Part shown: piece after piece, positions 11,006-21,955 of the stretch
Layout of the letters: each line of letters begins with the position of its first letter
How positions within the stretch are numbered: the first letter of the stretch is position 1
Source of the DNA: Bromus sterilis
Taxonomy: Eukaryota > Streptophyta > Magnoliopsida > Poales > Poaceae
NCBI GenBank assembly: GCA_950022295.1
Contig: OX465595.1
Span: forward strand, 227,381,770 to 227,445,769
Length of the DNA stretch: 64,000 nt
Direction of reading: 5' to 3'
Position numbers and translations under genes: made by a program
The notes under the pieces: generated by a model
The model's database searches: none
Seen by the model: the letters and a program-made list of their open reading frames with translations, nothing else
Told to the model about the DNA's origin: nothing

Positions 11006-12709
11006 ATTTGTTTCATATTTTCTAGGGTGTAAATATTTTTAAACAATTATTTCTGTGTTGCTGGTTTAACAAAACTTAAAAGAAAAAAGAAGTTGGGCCG
11101 ACCCATCTTTTTGTCTCTCCCTGGGGAATTTTTCTCTGCGGGCTGGGCCTGGTAGGGGGCGTTGTGTCTCTTTTTGTTTTTGTTTTTTTTAAACCGTCGG
11201 ATCCCCAGGGATCGGACGACCTGGGCGTCGTCTTCTTCAACGTGCAGGAGGCGCTCGGCCTCTACAGTCCATGGCAGCCAGAGGCTAGGGCAGACCTCGC
11301 CGGTGGCCCTCCGGTGGCCTGCGGCCGGAGGAAGGGGGCGGCGGAGGTAGGGGTTTCCATTTTTTCACAAAAGGAAGGCATGCGAAGCAGAAAAAAACGG
11401 TGACCCATGGCGGACAGTGGGCTCGAAATTTGCTCACAGGCAGCGTTCAAGGCGGCGACGGACGGCGGGAGTCGGTGGCGAGTGTGCGGTTCGGCGAGGG
11501 GCTTTCGTTTTTTACGTCGGGGAGGCGAACGGCGACGGGGAACGGGCGGTGCGGAGAGGCTCCGCTCGGGGCAGTGCATGGCTCGGGCGTCGTCTCGTCC
11601 TAGTCTCCGCCTCGTCGGTGTAGCGAGGGGTAGAGGACGGCTCGCCGGCCCCATCTCCTCCTCCTCCTCCTCCTGGTTCCCGCCTGCTCCTCTTCTTCTG
11701 CTTCTCCTCTCCTTCTTTCTGTTCTAGCCGGTGCGAGGTGGGTTGGTGATGGCGGGGTGTGGGGTGTGGTGCTGGGTCGTGTGGCGAGGAGGGGCTCTGG
11801 TCCTCCTTTTATAGCGAGCGAGGGGTTGCTGCAATGGGTGGGAGGTCGAGGTGGCGATCCATGGCCTTTCCTCTGGCTGGGCGATATGGGCAGCGGGAGA
11901 TCTCGTGAGGGAGAGGGAGCGAGTAGGTTCCGACGTGGGCGTCGCCGGTCACATTGCAGGCAAGGGTAGTGGGTACGTTTGCTCTGTACAACCACCTCAT
12001 CGATCCATGGCTTCTCAGTTGGTTGGGCAAACGGGGGGGGGGGGGGCTGACCTGTGGGGCTCGAGAGAGAGAAGAGACGATGGGGAACATAGAGGTTACG
12101 AGAGAGAGATGGTCTCTCTGCGTGGGAGAGAGACAACGTGAGAGAGGGAGGTTAGAGGGAGAGAGATCACGGGGGTAGGCTAGTTCTCCTTTTTTTAATA
12201 ATCTTTTTTAACTTATGTTAATAATAATATCTCTCTTTTATTTTTATTATTATAAGATTAAGTATAATTGTCATGCATACATCTCCTTATGATTTTATGT
12301 AGTTAGGTACTTTTATTGATAATTGTTTTACTTATTTGTAATCAACAAAAGGTTAATGCCTAAGGGTTTGTGGTGGTTAAAATTATTAGTATTATTATTA
12401 TAGAGAAAATTTATTAGGTTTTAGCACTAAGGGGTTTTAGAATTTATCAAGTTGACATTATTATGATCATACCAAGATGAGTTGCATGCATTGTAGACAA
12501 ATATTGTTAACCATAGTCACTTGGTTATCTAAGCACATGCACCACAAAATGATCATTATCAGAAGTGCATCATCAAGCAACAACATGACTAACCATAAGC
12601 ACACAAGTTCAAGAATTGAAAGAACAACCTAACATTTCATGAAAGGTTTTAGTTGGCTCCAATCTTTGGCTACCTAAATTAACAGGAGAGTAAAATTTGG
12701 GATGTGAAA
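11006..12709 (-). repeat. LTR fragment of another family (F)
   Basis: On the minus strand this segment begins near 12709 with TTTCACATCCC, which resembles a decayed TGTCACATCCC LTR start. It is AT-rich to about 12180, then GC-rich with CT-rich tracts. It has its own TATA motif (CTATAAAAGG, minus, at 11805-11814). It shows no similarity to the 3' LTR of element A and stops where A's LTR homology begins (11005). I read it as an LTR truncated against, or recombined with, the A LTR. The frames within it are not credible genes. Confidence 0.5.
11805..11814 (-). promoter_or_regulatory. TATA box in LTR fragment F
   Basis: CTATAAAAGG on the minus strand, about 900 bp inside the fragment; a plausible LTR promoter element. 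Confidence 0.4.
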
Positions 12710-12785
12710 GGTTCCGAACCACATCTTCATTGGTCTCAACAGCAATCAGCTTCGTTCTGGACTTGAAGAGCATGTCATTCAGTTT

Positions 12786-13213
12786 CTAGATCCCAGCTTT
12801 ATAAGTGCACAGGGCACCCTTCACATGAGGTACTCGGGAGTCCAGAGCCACAACAAAGTCTTCGGCGTCCCTGCCGGCATCAGGAGCAACCACCACACCT
12901 CGCACTCGGCGAGCTTCAGCAACAGCCTGTTCGGCATCAGTGGTGGAGTTGGGCGAGGCATCTGGCAAGAGCAATCGGAGGAAAAGTGAGTTCGGAGTGT
13001 AATAGTATGAGATCGGAATGTAAGGACAAGCAGAAGAGAGAAAAGTACCAGCAAGAGCAAGATCCACTCGGTGGAGGCTGGCAAGGGAAAGGTCAACATT
13101 GGCTTGGGCGCCTCGGATTTCAGTATGGTGCTGAGCGTCCATGTCCTCTGCGCGTTTAACGGCTAAATCCCTGTCCTTCATCAGCGGGCCTTCAACCTCA
13201 TGTCGGGAATCTA
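12786..13213 (-). pseudogene. 3' exons of the antisense ORF of element D (severed)
   Basis: Two exon-like segments on the minus strand, 13213-13049 and 12961-12786, are separated by a convincing 87-bp intron (GTACTTTTC...CTTGCCAG, 13048-12962). The first has DSRHEVEGPLMKDRDLAVKRAED, a charged helix-like stretch, and the second has DAEQAVAEARRVRG and ends VKGALCTYKAGI before a stop. Charged coiled-coil C-termini of this type are usual in grass Transposase_28-type proteins. The strand and the position directly beside element C suggest it is the C-terminal end of the gene whose N-terminus is at 49886-52224. That link is an inference. Confidence 0.55.
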
Positions 13214-16200
13214 TGATAGAACCCTCTGTTAGGTACGTGCTAGGGTTTAGCATCAACTTGTATTCATTTCAAAAATGTCAAATTGAAATTGAAATGGGAG
13301 AAGAACCCCCGCCCAGATGAATTTAATTCAAATGGCCAGAATAAAAGTTGCTCCAAAAATTCCTTTTGCATTTTTTAAAACTCACATAAATGAGTGTGAT
13401 CACATATCAAGTGACGTGGTAGCAATCCCATGCTGATGGATTTTTCAAATATTCAAACAGGATAATGGGATTAAATTTAAACCCATTTTTGAATTAAAGT
13501 TTAAATTATTTGAATTTTAAAAATGCCCAAACTTTATAAGTGGCTAGATATATGCATCTCAAGTCCACATAAAAATTTGGGGCATTTTATAAAATGGATA
13601 GCTATTTTTAGGAGATCCAAAACAAAAATACAGAAAAAGAAATAAGAAAGAAAAGGACAGAGGCTTACCTGGCGCATCGGGCGAAGCCCACCTACCTCCT
13701 GGCCCAACCCAGCCTAGCAGCCACTGTTGTTGTCGTCTTCCCCAAGCAGCCAGGAATGGTGCTCCGTGCTCGGCATGCCGAGGTCGACGCCGTGGCAACT
13801 CCCCTGCCGAGCCCCTACCTCCTTCTCGCAGCCGCCGACACCTGGAGACGCCCCGTTTCTTTTCCCCCTCCCAGTTCCACCCCCTTCCTCTCCTTCTCTC
13901 GTTTCTTCACGCACCCGAGAGCTCACCAGAGTGAGCCCGTGCGCCTGCGTGGCCAAAGGCGACGAGAAGCGCCACCGCCATGTCCAATAGGTCGCCCGCC
14001 ATCGTCTTCGTCTCCCCGTGCAGTGAATTGAGCCCGGAAGCCTTGGAGGCGACACCCGCATCATCGCTTTGCCGCCGGCCGCCATGATTTCCGGCGACGA
14101 ATACGCTGCCGTCGTCCCTCCTTTGGCCTCCTTGAGCCTGCCATCGCGTTCTGGGTGAGCCTGCGCGTCGTTTCCCCCTCCCTTTGCTCCTCCCCGCGCA
14201 CGCTATCTCCTTTCCCCTCCGCATCCTAGAGCTCGCCGCCGCGCGAGTCGTCGCAGCCGTGGCATCGGGCCTCCTCGAGGTCCCCTTGGTGCTCCCATAG
14301 ACGCAGGAGAGCACGGGGCACGCGCTGGTGCCTTCGTGGCCCTTCCCGTGGCCTACAGTGGGATCCGGCCGACGCGCTGCCGTGCCCGTGCCACCGGCGT
14401 TGAGCCGCCGGCCGTTTAGCCCCTAAACCCCCTGCTAACCTCCCCCCAGTCTATGACAGGTGGGGCCCCATACCCCTAAACCCCACTATTAGTTCTAATT
14501 AAAACGGGATTAATCCCTCTGCCACTGAAGGCAAGGCCCCACACGTCAGCAGCCCCCCCTACGTCATGCTGACACCAGCGTGACACAGTAAATCAGTTAA
14601 ATGATTTATTTAATTCAGAAAAAGTAAAAAAAATCTATAAAGTTTAGAAAATCATAACTAATTTATTTTAACTCCAAATTGGACATATAATATGTCTAAA
14701 ACTATCGTAAATATGCAAGGAATGTGAATATGGACTCTCTTTTCATGTTTGACCAATTTAAATTAGGTGAACAGTAGCATTTGTCCATATGGCATTAATT
14801 TGAATTCAAATTTGGAGTGAATTTGCAAATGACTTTGCAACCCACTTCTTTTAAATGGAATTGTCCACACCATGCAACCATGAACCTCACATTGCAACAT
14901 TGATCACGTGTATGTGCATTGTACTTTGTATTGATCCTTTGATTGCCATGTTTACCGAATAGAAGTGGAGCCGAAACCGGAGGCCACCCCCTTCGTAGAA
15001 GATACCGTGTATGACCCTCGTCGGCAAGGCAAGCAAACCCCAATTGATAATGTCGATAAAATACCACTTCCCTCTCAGTCTCGCTTATGAATTGTTTAGG
15101 ATGATTACCATGATACATTTCGACCGCATAGATGAGCCCATTCCTTTGCATGACCTATCATTTGTCACGGTAGTAAGCAAACCACAATCCTAGTAGATGT
15201 AGGAGTTGTTTGATATCGTGTGGCCCCTGCAACTGTTACTTCTTATTGCATGCTTAGAGTTTACAATGAGGATACTCTTCTATGAGTCGGGATGGTAGAA
15301 CTCATGTTGAAGAAGGTTAAACTGTGTTGGTGAATCCACCCTAATACAAGGTGAACGATGAGAGGCTGTGTAGGAGTACACAGTGGGTTGTCTCGTTGAA
15401 CACCGCCTTAAGTCCGAGTTCTTGTGTGGTGCTCCAAGACGAAGAGTACTACCACATGTTGGGCACATGGACCCCCGCTGAACCTACTAACTCACCCCTC
15501 CTCAGTTCAATGAGTCGCAGTAGTTCGGGGTTCTGGTAGGTTTGTGGCCTGGCTGCTAAGTGAGAGAACGGCTCAACCGAGACCGGCTTATGCACCACGC
15601 AGACATCTTCTGGGACCACTTCGGTAAACCGGCCGGGTTACGAATGTGGAAACCATCCCAGAGAGGTGTCTTCATTGAACTTGAGTTGGCTGTGAGGTAA
15701 AAGTTGTGGAGATTATCCTCGCCGACAACCGCTTGAATGGTGTCGAGGCTAAGGCGGTAATTGATAGTTTCATTTGTGTAGCAGTACACCCCTGCAGGGT
15801 TAATAAACTATTCGAATAGCCGCGTCCGCGGTAAGGGACTACTTGGAAAGCTGTGTCTGATTATTAGACAACTTAAATGGATACCTATGAAAATTGCCAA
15901 GATAAGTGTGAGTGTTGTGGCGTGCTTTCTCGTGGGAAGTCGAGGAAGGAACCATAGTGGTGTAATTGGTTGGAGACATATAGTGGACTCGTGTACGCTT
16001 CTTACCTCAAGTCTGGTACTCGTAGTTAAGGACTAGCCAAGTCAAAGATGGCACTTCTGCTTATGAACCCCACCTCCCTTTACCTTGATACATGTGCATG
16101 AGTAGTATAGATCCTACGTAAGTCTTGCTGAGTATGAATTTGTACTCATGTTTGCTTATTCTATGTTTTATATGAATCCACTAACCCCGATGGTGGATTC

Positions 16201-16949
16201 TTCCTGGAGCTCGACGACTGATCAAGCTAGTGTAGTCCCAGTCAGACCACTGGTCCCTCGTGGAAGGGCTTGTTTATAAATAAGGCTTCTTAAGCCATTT
16301 GTTAAACTTGTCTGTCCTCAGACTTACTTTGCTTCCGCATGCTTGATGTAATGTTGGATCACGGTCTCGTGATCTCTGTGTGCACTCTGTAAGAGTTATT
16401 AATAAAGTTGTAAACTTTGTAGATAATTCCAATGATACCTGTTGTTCATACGAGACATGTGTGCTGCGTGTATGATTATAACATGCATGTCTTAGTATGG
16501 GTTTTTGAGACCTTAGTTGTGATCTGGCTGGCGGTCTTTTATACACCAAGTGGCTCTTTGATATGCGCAGCTTGGGGCATCGCGATGCGATTTCTCGTGT
16601 CTCCGTCACGTGCACACTTTGATGTATGATCGAGCCCTCCCTAGACCCCGACTAAGTGATCGGGCTGGAGTAAGTCTATGTAAGTGTTGTAATACAATCG
16701 AGAGTATGGTTGAGGCGACTTGTCTATGAATATGGGAGTTCACCACCCATATCATTTAGACTTGTGTGCGGACGATGAGGACCCATCTCAGTTGATCATC
16801 CGCCCTGGATGGGATGCCCCTCACATTCGATGCTTTCCGAGAGCGATCTGTGCTTGGCCTTGTCTTCTTAGACTAGTGGGTATGTCTCTCGGCTCTCCAT
16901 ATGGTTGTGTTGTAACGGGAGTTGCATACGATAACACTAGGTCCCGACA
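13214..16949 (+). repeat. Element C 5' LTR
   Basis: 3736 bp from TGATAGAACCC to ...GGTCCCGACA, followed by a primer-binding site. It matches 36470-36685 and 49061-49885 closely, including the 'atgcatctcaagtccacat' block, and matches the LTRs of element B and S1 more distantly. It has an AT-rich head, a GC-rich middle (13660-14420) and an AT-balanced tail with a polyadenylation signal near 16401. Frames in the GC-rich part are taken as chance. Confidence 0.88.
16401..16406 (+). terminator. Polyadenylation signal AATAAA, element C LTR
   Basis: AATAAA lies in a stretch conserved in all LTRs of this family, about 550 bp before the LTR end. The same position in the other copies also has AATAAA, which supports a functional 3'-end signal for the LTR transcript. 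Confidence 0.4.
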
Positions 16950-17602
16950 GACTGGGTATCAAAGCAGGACTGACTGTAGGATTATCGGCCTTGGTCGAAG
17001 TTGATTCTAGCTTTCTATAGTTATATAGTTACTCTGGGTATATAAGGGAACAACGTAAGGCTTCTTTTTTCTCCTTACCCTCATCATTCTGAGTTCTGAG
17101 TCACCCTCATCTTGTTCTACGGGAAGATAGGACTAGGCTCATCTATGTCTTACTAGAACATCTCGTTGATTGCTTCCTTGTAGCCGTAGGAAAGTTGTAT
17201 TCGGTTTTCTAGAGTTGTTGTGCTTCGTGATTTCTTACATCGTATGTAAGTGTTGTTTCTATGTTGTAAGAAATTGTCTTTTCTTGCAATTACAGTCGTT
17301 ATGTTGTCCGAGTCATTCTACGTTTCTTCATAATATGATGCATTTGCAAAATCCTCCGCTCTTCTTTGGTTGTCCTTCCAGAAGTTTTGTTAGGTGGCTT
17401 ACCCGACAACTTCATAGTGTTTGTTGTAGGTTTTCTTTTAGAAACCTATATTGATGCAATTGCAGTGCTTCCTCCCAGAATAACCACACTGAACATCGTG
17501 TTGGGGTACTTTCCTACTCTGACATATATGTTGTAGCCCCTAGTAAGCCATGGTCATCCACTAGAAAACTACCCAGTAACCCAACTCCTTAAACCTAGCC
17601 AC
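16950..17602 (+). other. Element C primer-binding site and leader (gag/protease missing)
   Basis: The sequence GACTGGGTATCAAAGCAGG follows the LTR end; compare GACTTGGTATCAGAGCAGG in element B. The leader then resembles 26369-26780 of element B. Where gag and protease should be, only about 150 bp of unrecognised sequence is present before RT starts near 17603, so roughly 1 kb of coding sequence has been deleted. Confidence 0.75.
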
Positions 17603-18707
17603 CCGACAGATGTGTAGAATTCATTGTAGATCTTATGCCAGGAAACGCACCAATTTCCAGACGCCCATACAAAATGGCCCCACGTGAGTTAACTGAGCTT
17701 AAAATCCAACTTGAAGCTTTTTTGGAAAAAGGCTTCATCCGCCCTAGGTCATCGCCATGGGGTTGCCCCGTTCTGTTCGTAACGAAGAAAGATGGAATAG
17801 AAATGATGTGCGTAGACTATCGCCCGCTAAATCTAGCGAAGATAAAGAACAAGTACCCACTTCCCAGGATCAATGATCTTTATGATCAACTTGATGGATC
17901 CTCTTTCTTCTTGAAGATGGATTTGAGATTAGGCTATCATCAAATAAAAATAAAAAATGGGGACATTCCCAAAACGTCTTTCACTACTCGTTATGGTCTT
18001 TACGAGTACAGCGTCATGTCCTTTGGTTTAACCAATGCCCCCGCCACTTTCTCGCGTTTGATGAATTCGATCTTAATGGAGTGCTTGGATAAATTTTTTG
18101 TAGTTTATCTTCATGACATTCTCATCTACTCGAAGAACGAAGAAGAATATGCCGAACATCTTAGGCTGGCATTGATGAAACTTCGAGAGCACCACCCTTA
18201 TGCCAAGTTCTCTAAGTCCGAATTTTGGCTACCAGAAGTGACCTACTTAGGCCACTTGATTTCTGCAAAAGGCATTGTTGTGAATTCCGAGAGAGTTCAG
18301 GCCGTCCTTGACTGAAGTCCACCTGAATCGGTTAAGCAAGTTAGGAGTTTTCTTGGCTTAGCAAGCTATTTTCACCGCTTCGTCGAGAACTTTTCTAAGG
18401 TTGCAAAGCCTCTAACTGAAATCCTCAAGAAAGAGAAGAAATTCGAATGGACTCCCAAGTGCGAGGAAAGATTTCAAGATCTAAAAAGAAGAGTGACTTC
18501 TGCCCCCGTACTTGCGCCTCCAGACACAAAAAAGGATTTCGAGATCTATTGTGACGCCTCACGGCAAGGGTTAGGATGCATACTTTTGCAAGATAGACAT
18601 GTGGTAGCTTATGCTTCATGCCAGTTGAGGCCACATGAAGAGAACTATCCTACCCATGATCTTGAACTTGCTGTCGTAGTTCATGCCCTGAAAACTTGGG
18701 GACATTA
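17603..18707 (+). pseudogene. Element C reverse transcriptase and first part of RNase H
   Basis: Codons 17635-18315 cover RT from ISRRPYKMAPRELTEL through 'RMNDLYDQL'-type blocks, and 'SFGLTNAPATFSRLMNSI'. The active site reads VVYLHDILIYSK: the normal YLDD is YLHD, which removes one catalytic Asp. A TGA at 18313-18315 replaces the Trp of the conserved VLDW(S/T)PPESVKQ block. The frame continues past it through 'KQVRSFLGLASYF' into RNase H (IYCDASRQGLGCIL). It is cut at 18707, after KTWGHY, by the CRM-like element, and resumes at 34719. Confidence 0.9.
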
Positions 18708-19014
18708 TGATGAGGACATCCCTACTAATGCTACACCCATGTCTTCACCAACTACACATATTGGACCAGTTACAAGAGCACGCGCACGTCAACTAAATTA
18801 TCAGGTACTTTCGTTTCTTGTGAATCCTTCTAATGTTCATGAACATATGATGCTGCCTAAATTAGATACTTTTGTTTTTCTTATGAATGAAGGACCTAGC
18901 ATGGACAAGAAGGATGGTCATTGGAGCGGGGTCAAGCATGGAGAAGAAGGTGCGCGCGCGGGAAAGGACAATGGAGCTTCCAGTGGTGATTTTCGCACTT
19001 TGAAGCCACCATAA
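18493..19014 (+). other. Chimeric ORF: element C RNase H fused to CRM LTR reading frame
   Basis: This 173-codon frame crosses the insertion point at 18708. Residues 1-72 are element C RNase H (APPDTKKDFEIYCDASRQGL...). The rest is the C-terminal polyprotein tail that CRM-type elements encode inside their LTR (SSPTTHIGPVTRARARQLNY...GDFRTLKPP). The frame happened to be preserved by the insertion. There is no evidence that it is expressed. Confidence 0.7.
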
Positions 19015-19487
19015 GGCGCGCATGAAGTCTTGGACGAAATACACGAGATGCCACTTCATTATTTTCGTCCAAGGGAAATTATAGGTGCTGCGTCACCTTA
19101 ATATTGGGCTGGGCCCATGTAATTTGGAAATACCACATTATAGGTTGTTTATAGAGTTCGTATGTGTGGGGAAACCGAGTTAGGGTTGTTTTCGGACCCC
19201 ACCTCTAAGGGGTCACGCAAATCCCCTCTGTTCCCCCATATATACAGCCCTTAGGGCGTCGTTTAGACTTGGGTTTTAATTAGATTTAAGTTAGCCATAG
19301 CCGCAACTTCGATCTCTTCGTTTGTGTCATCCGACCAGGCCAAGACCGCATTGGAACCCCAACTTCTGTTAATCATTCATCTTATATCCGCAATATCCAG
19401 ATTGCAATTCTTAGTTCTTGCTTGTTCTTGTCGATTGCTTACAGGAAGTAGACCTTTGTGGTCAGGTTGATCGTGCATCCGCGGGAT
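18708..19487 (+). repeat. CRM-like 5' LTR, 3' end missing
   Basis: It is nearly identical to 21856-22637. Homology ends at 'gcatccgcgggat'; the last roughly 130 bp of the LTR (present at 34583-34718), the primer-binding site and the leader are absent. A TATA motif CATATATAC is at 19238-19246. Confidence 0.85.
19238..19246 (+). promoter_or_regulatory. TATA box, CRM-like 5' LTR
   Basis: CATATATAC preceded by CCCC, conserved at 22386-22394 in the other LTR; the likely core promoter. Confidence 0.5.
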
Positions 19488-21955
19488 GTGTTGATTTTAG
19501 GGCTATTAATAATATTACTATTCGTTATCGTCATCCTATTCCTCGGTTAGATGATATGCTTGATTAATTAAGTGGCTCTACCATGTTTTCCAAAGTTGAT
19601 TTGCGTAGTGGATACCATCAAATTCGCATGAAATGAGGAGATGAATGGAAAACGACATTTAAAACTAAGTTTGGACTATATGAGTGGTTAGTCATGCCTT
19701 TTGGGTTAACTAATGCACCTAGCACCTTCATGATATTAATGAATGAGGTTTTACGTGCTTTCATTGGACGATTTGTGGTAGTCTATTTTGATGATATACT
19801 GATTTATAGAAAATCTTTGGAGGAACATTTGGATCATTTACGTTCTGTTTTTATTGCTCTACGTAATGCACGTTTGTTTGGTAACCTTGGGAAGTGCACC
19901 TTTTGCACCGACCGAGTATCGTTTCTTGGCTATGTTGTTACTCCACAGGGTATTGAAGTTGATAAAGCCAAGACCGAGGCGATTGAGAGTTGGCCGCAGC
20001 CCAAAACGGTCACACAAGTGAGGAGTTTTCTTGGCCTCGCTGGATTCTATAGGCGTTTTGTGAGAGATTTCAGCACCATTGCTGCACCTCTCAATGAGCT
20101 TACACGCAAGGATGTGCCTTTTACTTGGGGTACCTCACAGGAAGAAGCCTTCACAATATTGAAAGATAAGTTAACACATGCTCCTTTGCTCCAACTTCCT
20201 GATTTTAATAAGACTTTTGAGCTTGAATGCGATGCTAGTGGGATTGGTTTGGGAGGTGTGTTATTACAAGATGCTAAACCTGTTGCATACTTTTCTGAAA
20301 AATTGAGTGGGCCTAGTCTGAACTATTCTACTTATGATAAGGAATTATATGCTCTTGTTCGGACATTAGAAACTTGGCAACATTATTTATGACCCAAAGA
20401 ATTGGTTATACATTCTGATCATGAATCTTTGAAACACATAAGAAGTCAAGCAAAACTTAATCGTAGACATGCTAAGTGGGTTGAATTTATTGAGACTTTC
20501 CCTTATGTCATTAAACACAAGAAGGGTAAAGATAATATTATTGCTGATGCATTGTCTCGTCGTTATACTATGCTTTCACAACTTGACTTTAAGATATTCG
20601 GTTTAGAGACAATCAAAGATCAATATGTGCATGATGCGGAATTTAAAGATGTATTGCAGAATTGTATAGAAGGTAGAACATGGAACAAGTTTGTGCTTAA
20701 TGATGGATTCGTGTTCCGTTCTAACAAGCTATGCATTCCAGCTAGCTCTGTTCGTCTTTTGTTGTTGTAGGAGGCGCATGGGGGAGGATTAATGGGACAC
20801 TTTGGCGTGAAGAAGACGGAGGACGTACTTGCTACACATTTCTTTTGGCCAAAGATGAGACGGGATGTTGAGCGTTTTGCTTCTCGCTGCACTACATGTC
20901 AAAAAGCTAAGTTGCGACTCAATCCTCATGGTTTATACATGCCTTTACCTGTACCTATTGTTCCGTGGGAAAACATATCCATGGACTTTGTTTTAGGTTT
21001 GCCTCGAACAAAGAAGGGGAGGGATAGCATATTTGTTGTCGTGGATAGATTTTCTAAGATGGCACACTTTATACCATGTCATAAAAGCGATGATGTTGCT
21101 AATGTTGCTGATTTATTCTTTCGTGAGATTATTCGCTTACATGGTGTGCCCAATACTATTGTCTCGGATCGTGATACTAAGTTTCTTAGCCATTTTTGGA
21201 GGTGCTTATGGGCTAAGTTGGGGACTAAACTACTTTTTAGTACTACATGTCATCCCCAAACTGATGGACAAACTGAAGTAGTCAATAGGACTTTGTCTAC
21301 TATGCTTAGGGCTGTTTTAAAGAGTAACTTGAAAATGTGGGAATAATGTTTACCTCATATTGAATTTGCTTATAATCGTTCATTGCATTCTACCACTAAA
21401 CCGTGCCCTTTTGAGATTGTTTATGGTTTTCTACCTCGTGCACCTATTGATTTGCTGCCTCTTCCATCTTCGGAGAAGGTTAATTTTGATGCTAAGCAAC
21501 GTACTGAATTGATATTTAAAATGCATGAGTTAACTAAAGAAAACATTGAGAGAATGAATGCTAGATACAAGCTTGCTGGTGATAAGGGTAGAAAGCATGT
21601 TGTGTTTGAACCCGGAGATCTTGTTTGGCTACATCTACGTAAAGATAGGTTTCCTGATTTGCACAAGTCTAAGTTAATGCCACGAGCTGATGGTCCCTTT
21701 AAGGTTTTGCAGAAAATTAATGATAATGCATATAAACTTGAGCTACCTGCAGCCTTTGGGGTTAGTCCCACATTTAATATTGCAGATTTGAAGCCTTATT
21801 TGGGAGAAGATGATGAGCTTCCGTCGAGGACGACGTCAATTCAAGAAGGGGAGGATGATGAGGACATCCCTACTAATGTTACAACCATATCTTCACCAAC
21901 TACACATATTGGACCACTTACTAGAGCACGCGCACGTCAACTAAATTATTAGGTA
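19483..21955 (+). pseudogene. CRM-like pol: RT (partial), RNase H, integrase
   Basis: RT starts abruptly at about 19483 with CVDFRAINNITIRYRHPIPR and includes 'MPFGLTNAPSTF' and an intact active site VVYFDDILIY. RNase H (ECDASGIGLGGVLL, HSDHESLKH, IADALSRR) follows. The integrase has 'MGHFGVKKTEDVLATHFFWP' with CTTCQKAK, SMDFVLGLP, VSDRDTKFLSHFW and HPQTDGQTEVVNR, so its D, D, E residues are present. Stops break the frame at about 19564, 19635, 20390 (Trp to TGA), 20768 (TAG) and 21344 (TAA). The C-terminal tail (THIGPLTRARARQLNY) enters the 3' LTR, where TAG replaces the CAG seen in the 5' copy. Confidence 0.88.

Noticed and set aside
11600..12136. 178-codon Ser/Pro/Arg-rich frame in LTR fragment F
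   Set aside because: GC-rich, low-complexity (CT-rich tracts), no homology recognised; overlaps the putative LTR promoter.
6856..12709. A single 5.85-kb LTR of element A reaching from the primer site to 12709
   Set aside because: The start at 12709 (TTTCACATCCC) does not match the 3' LTR start (TGTAACAGCCC), similarity to the 3' LTR ends at 11005, and there are two separate TATA motifs.
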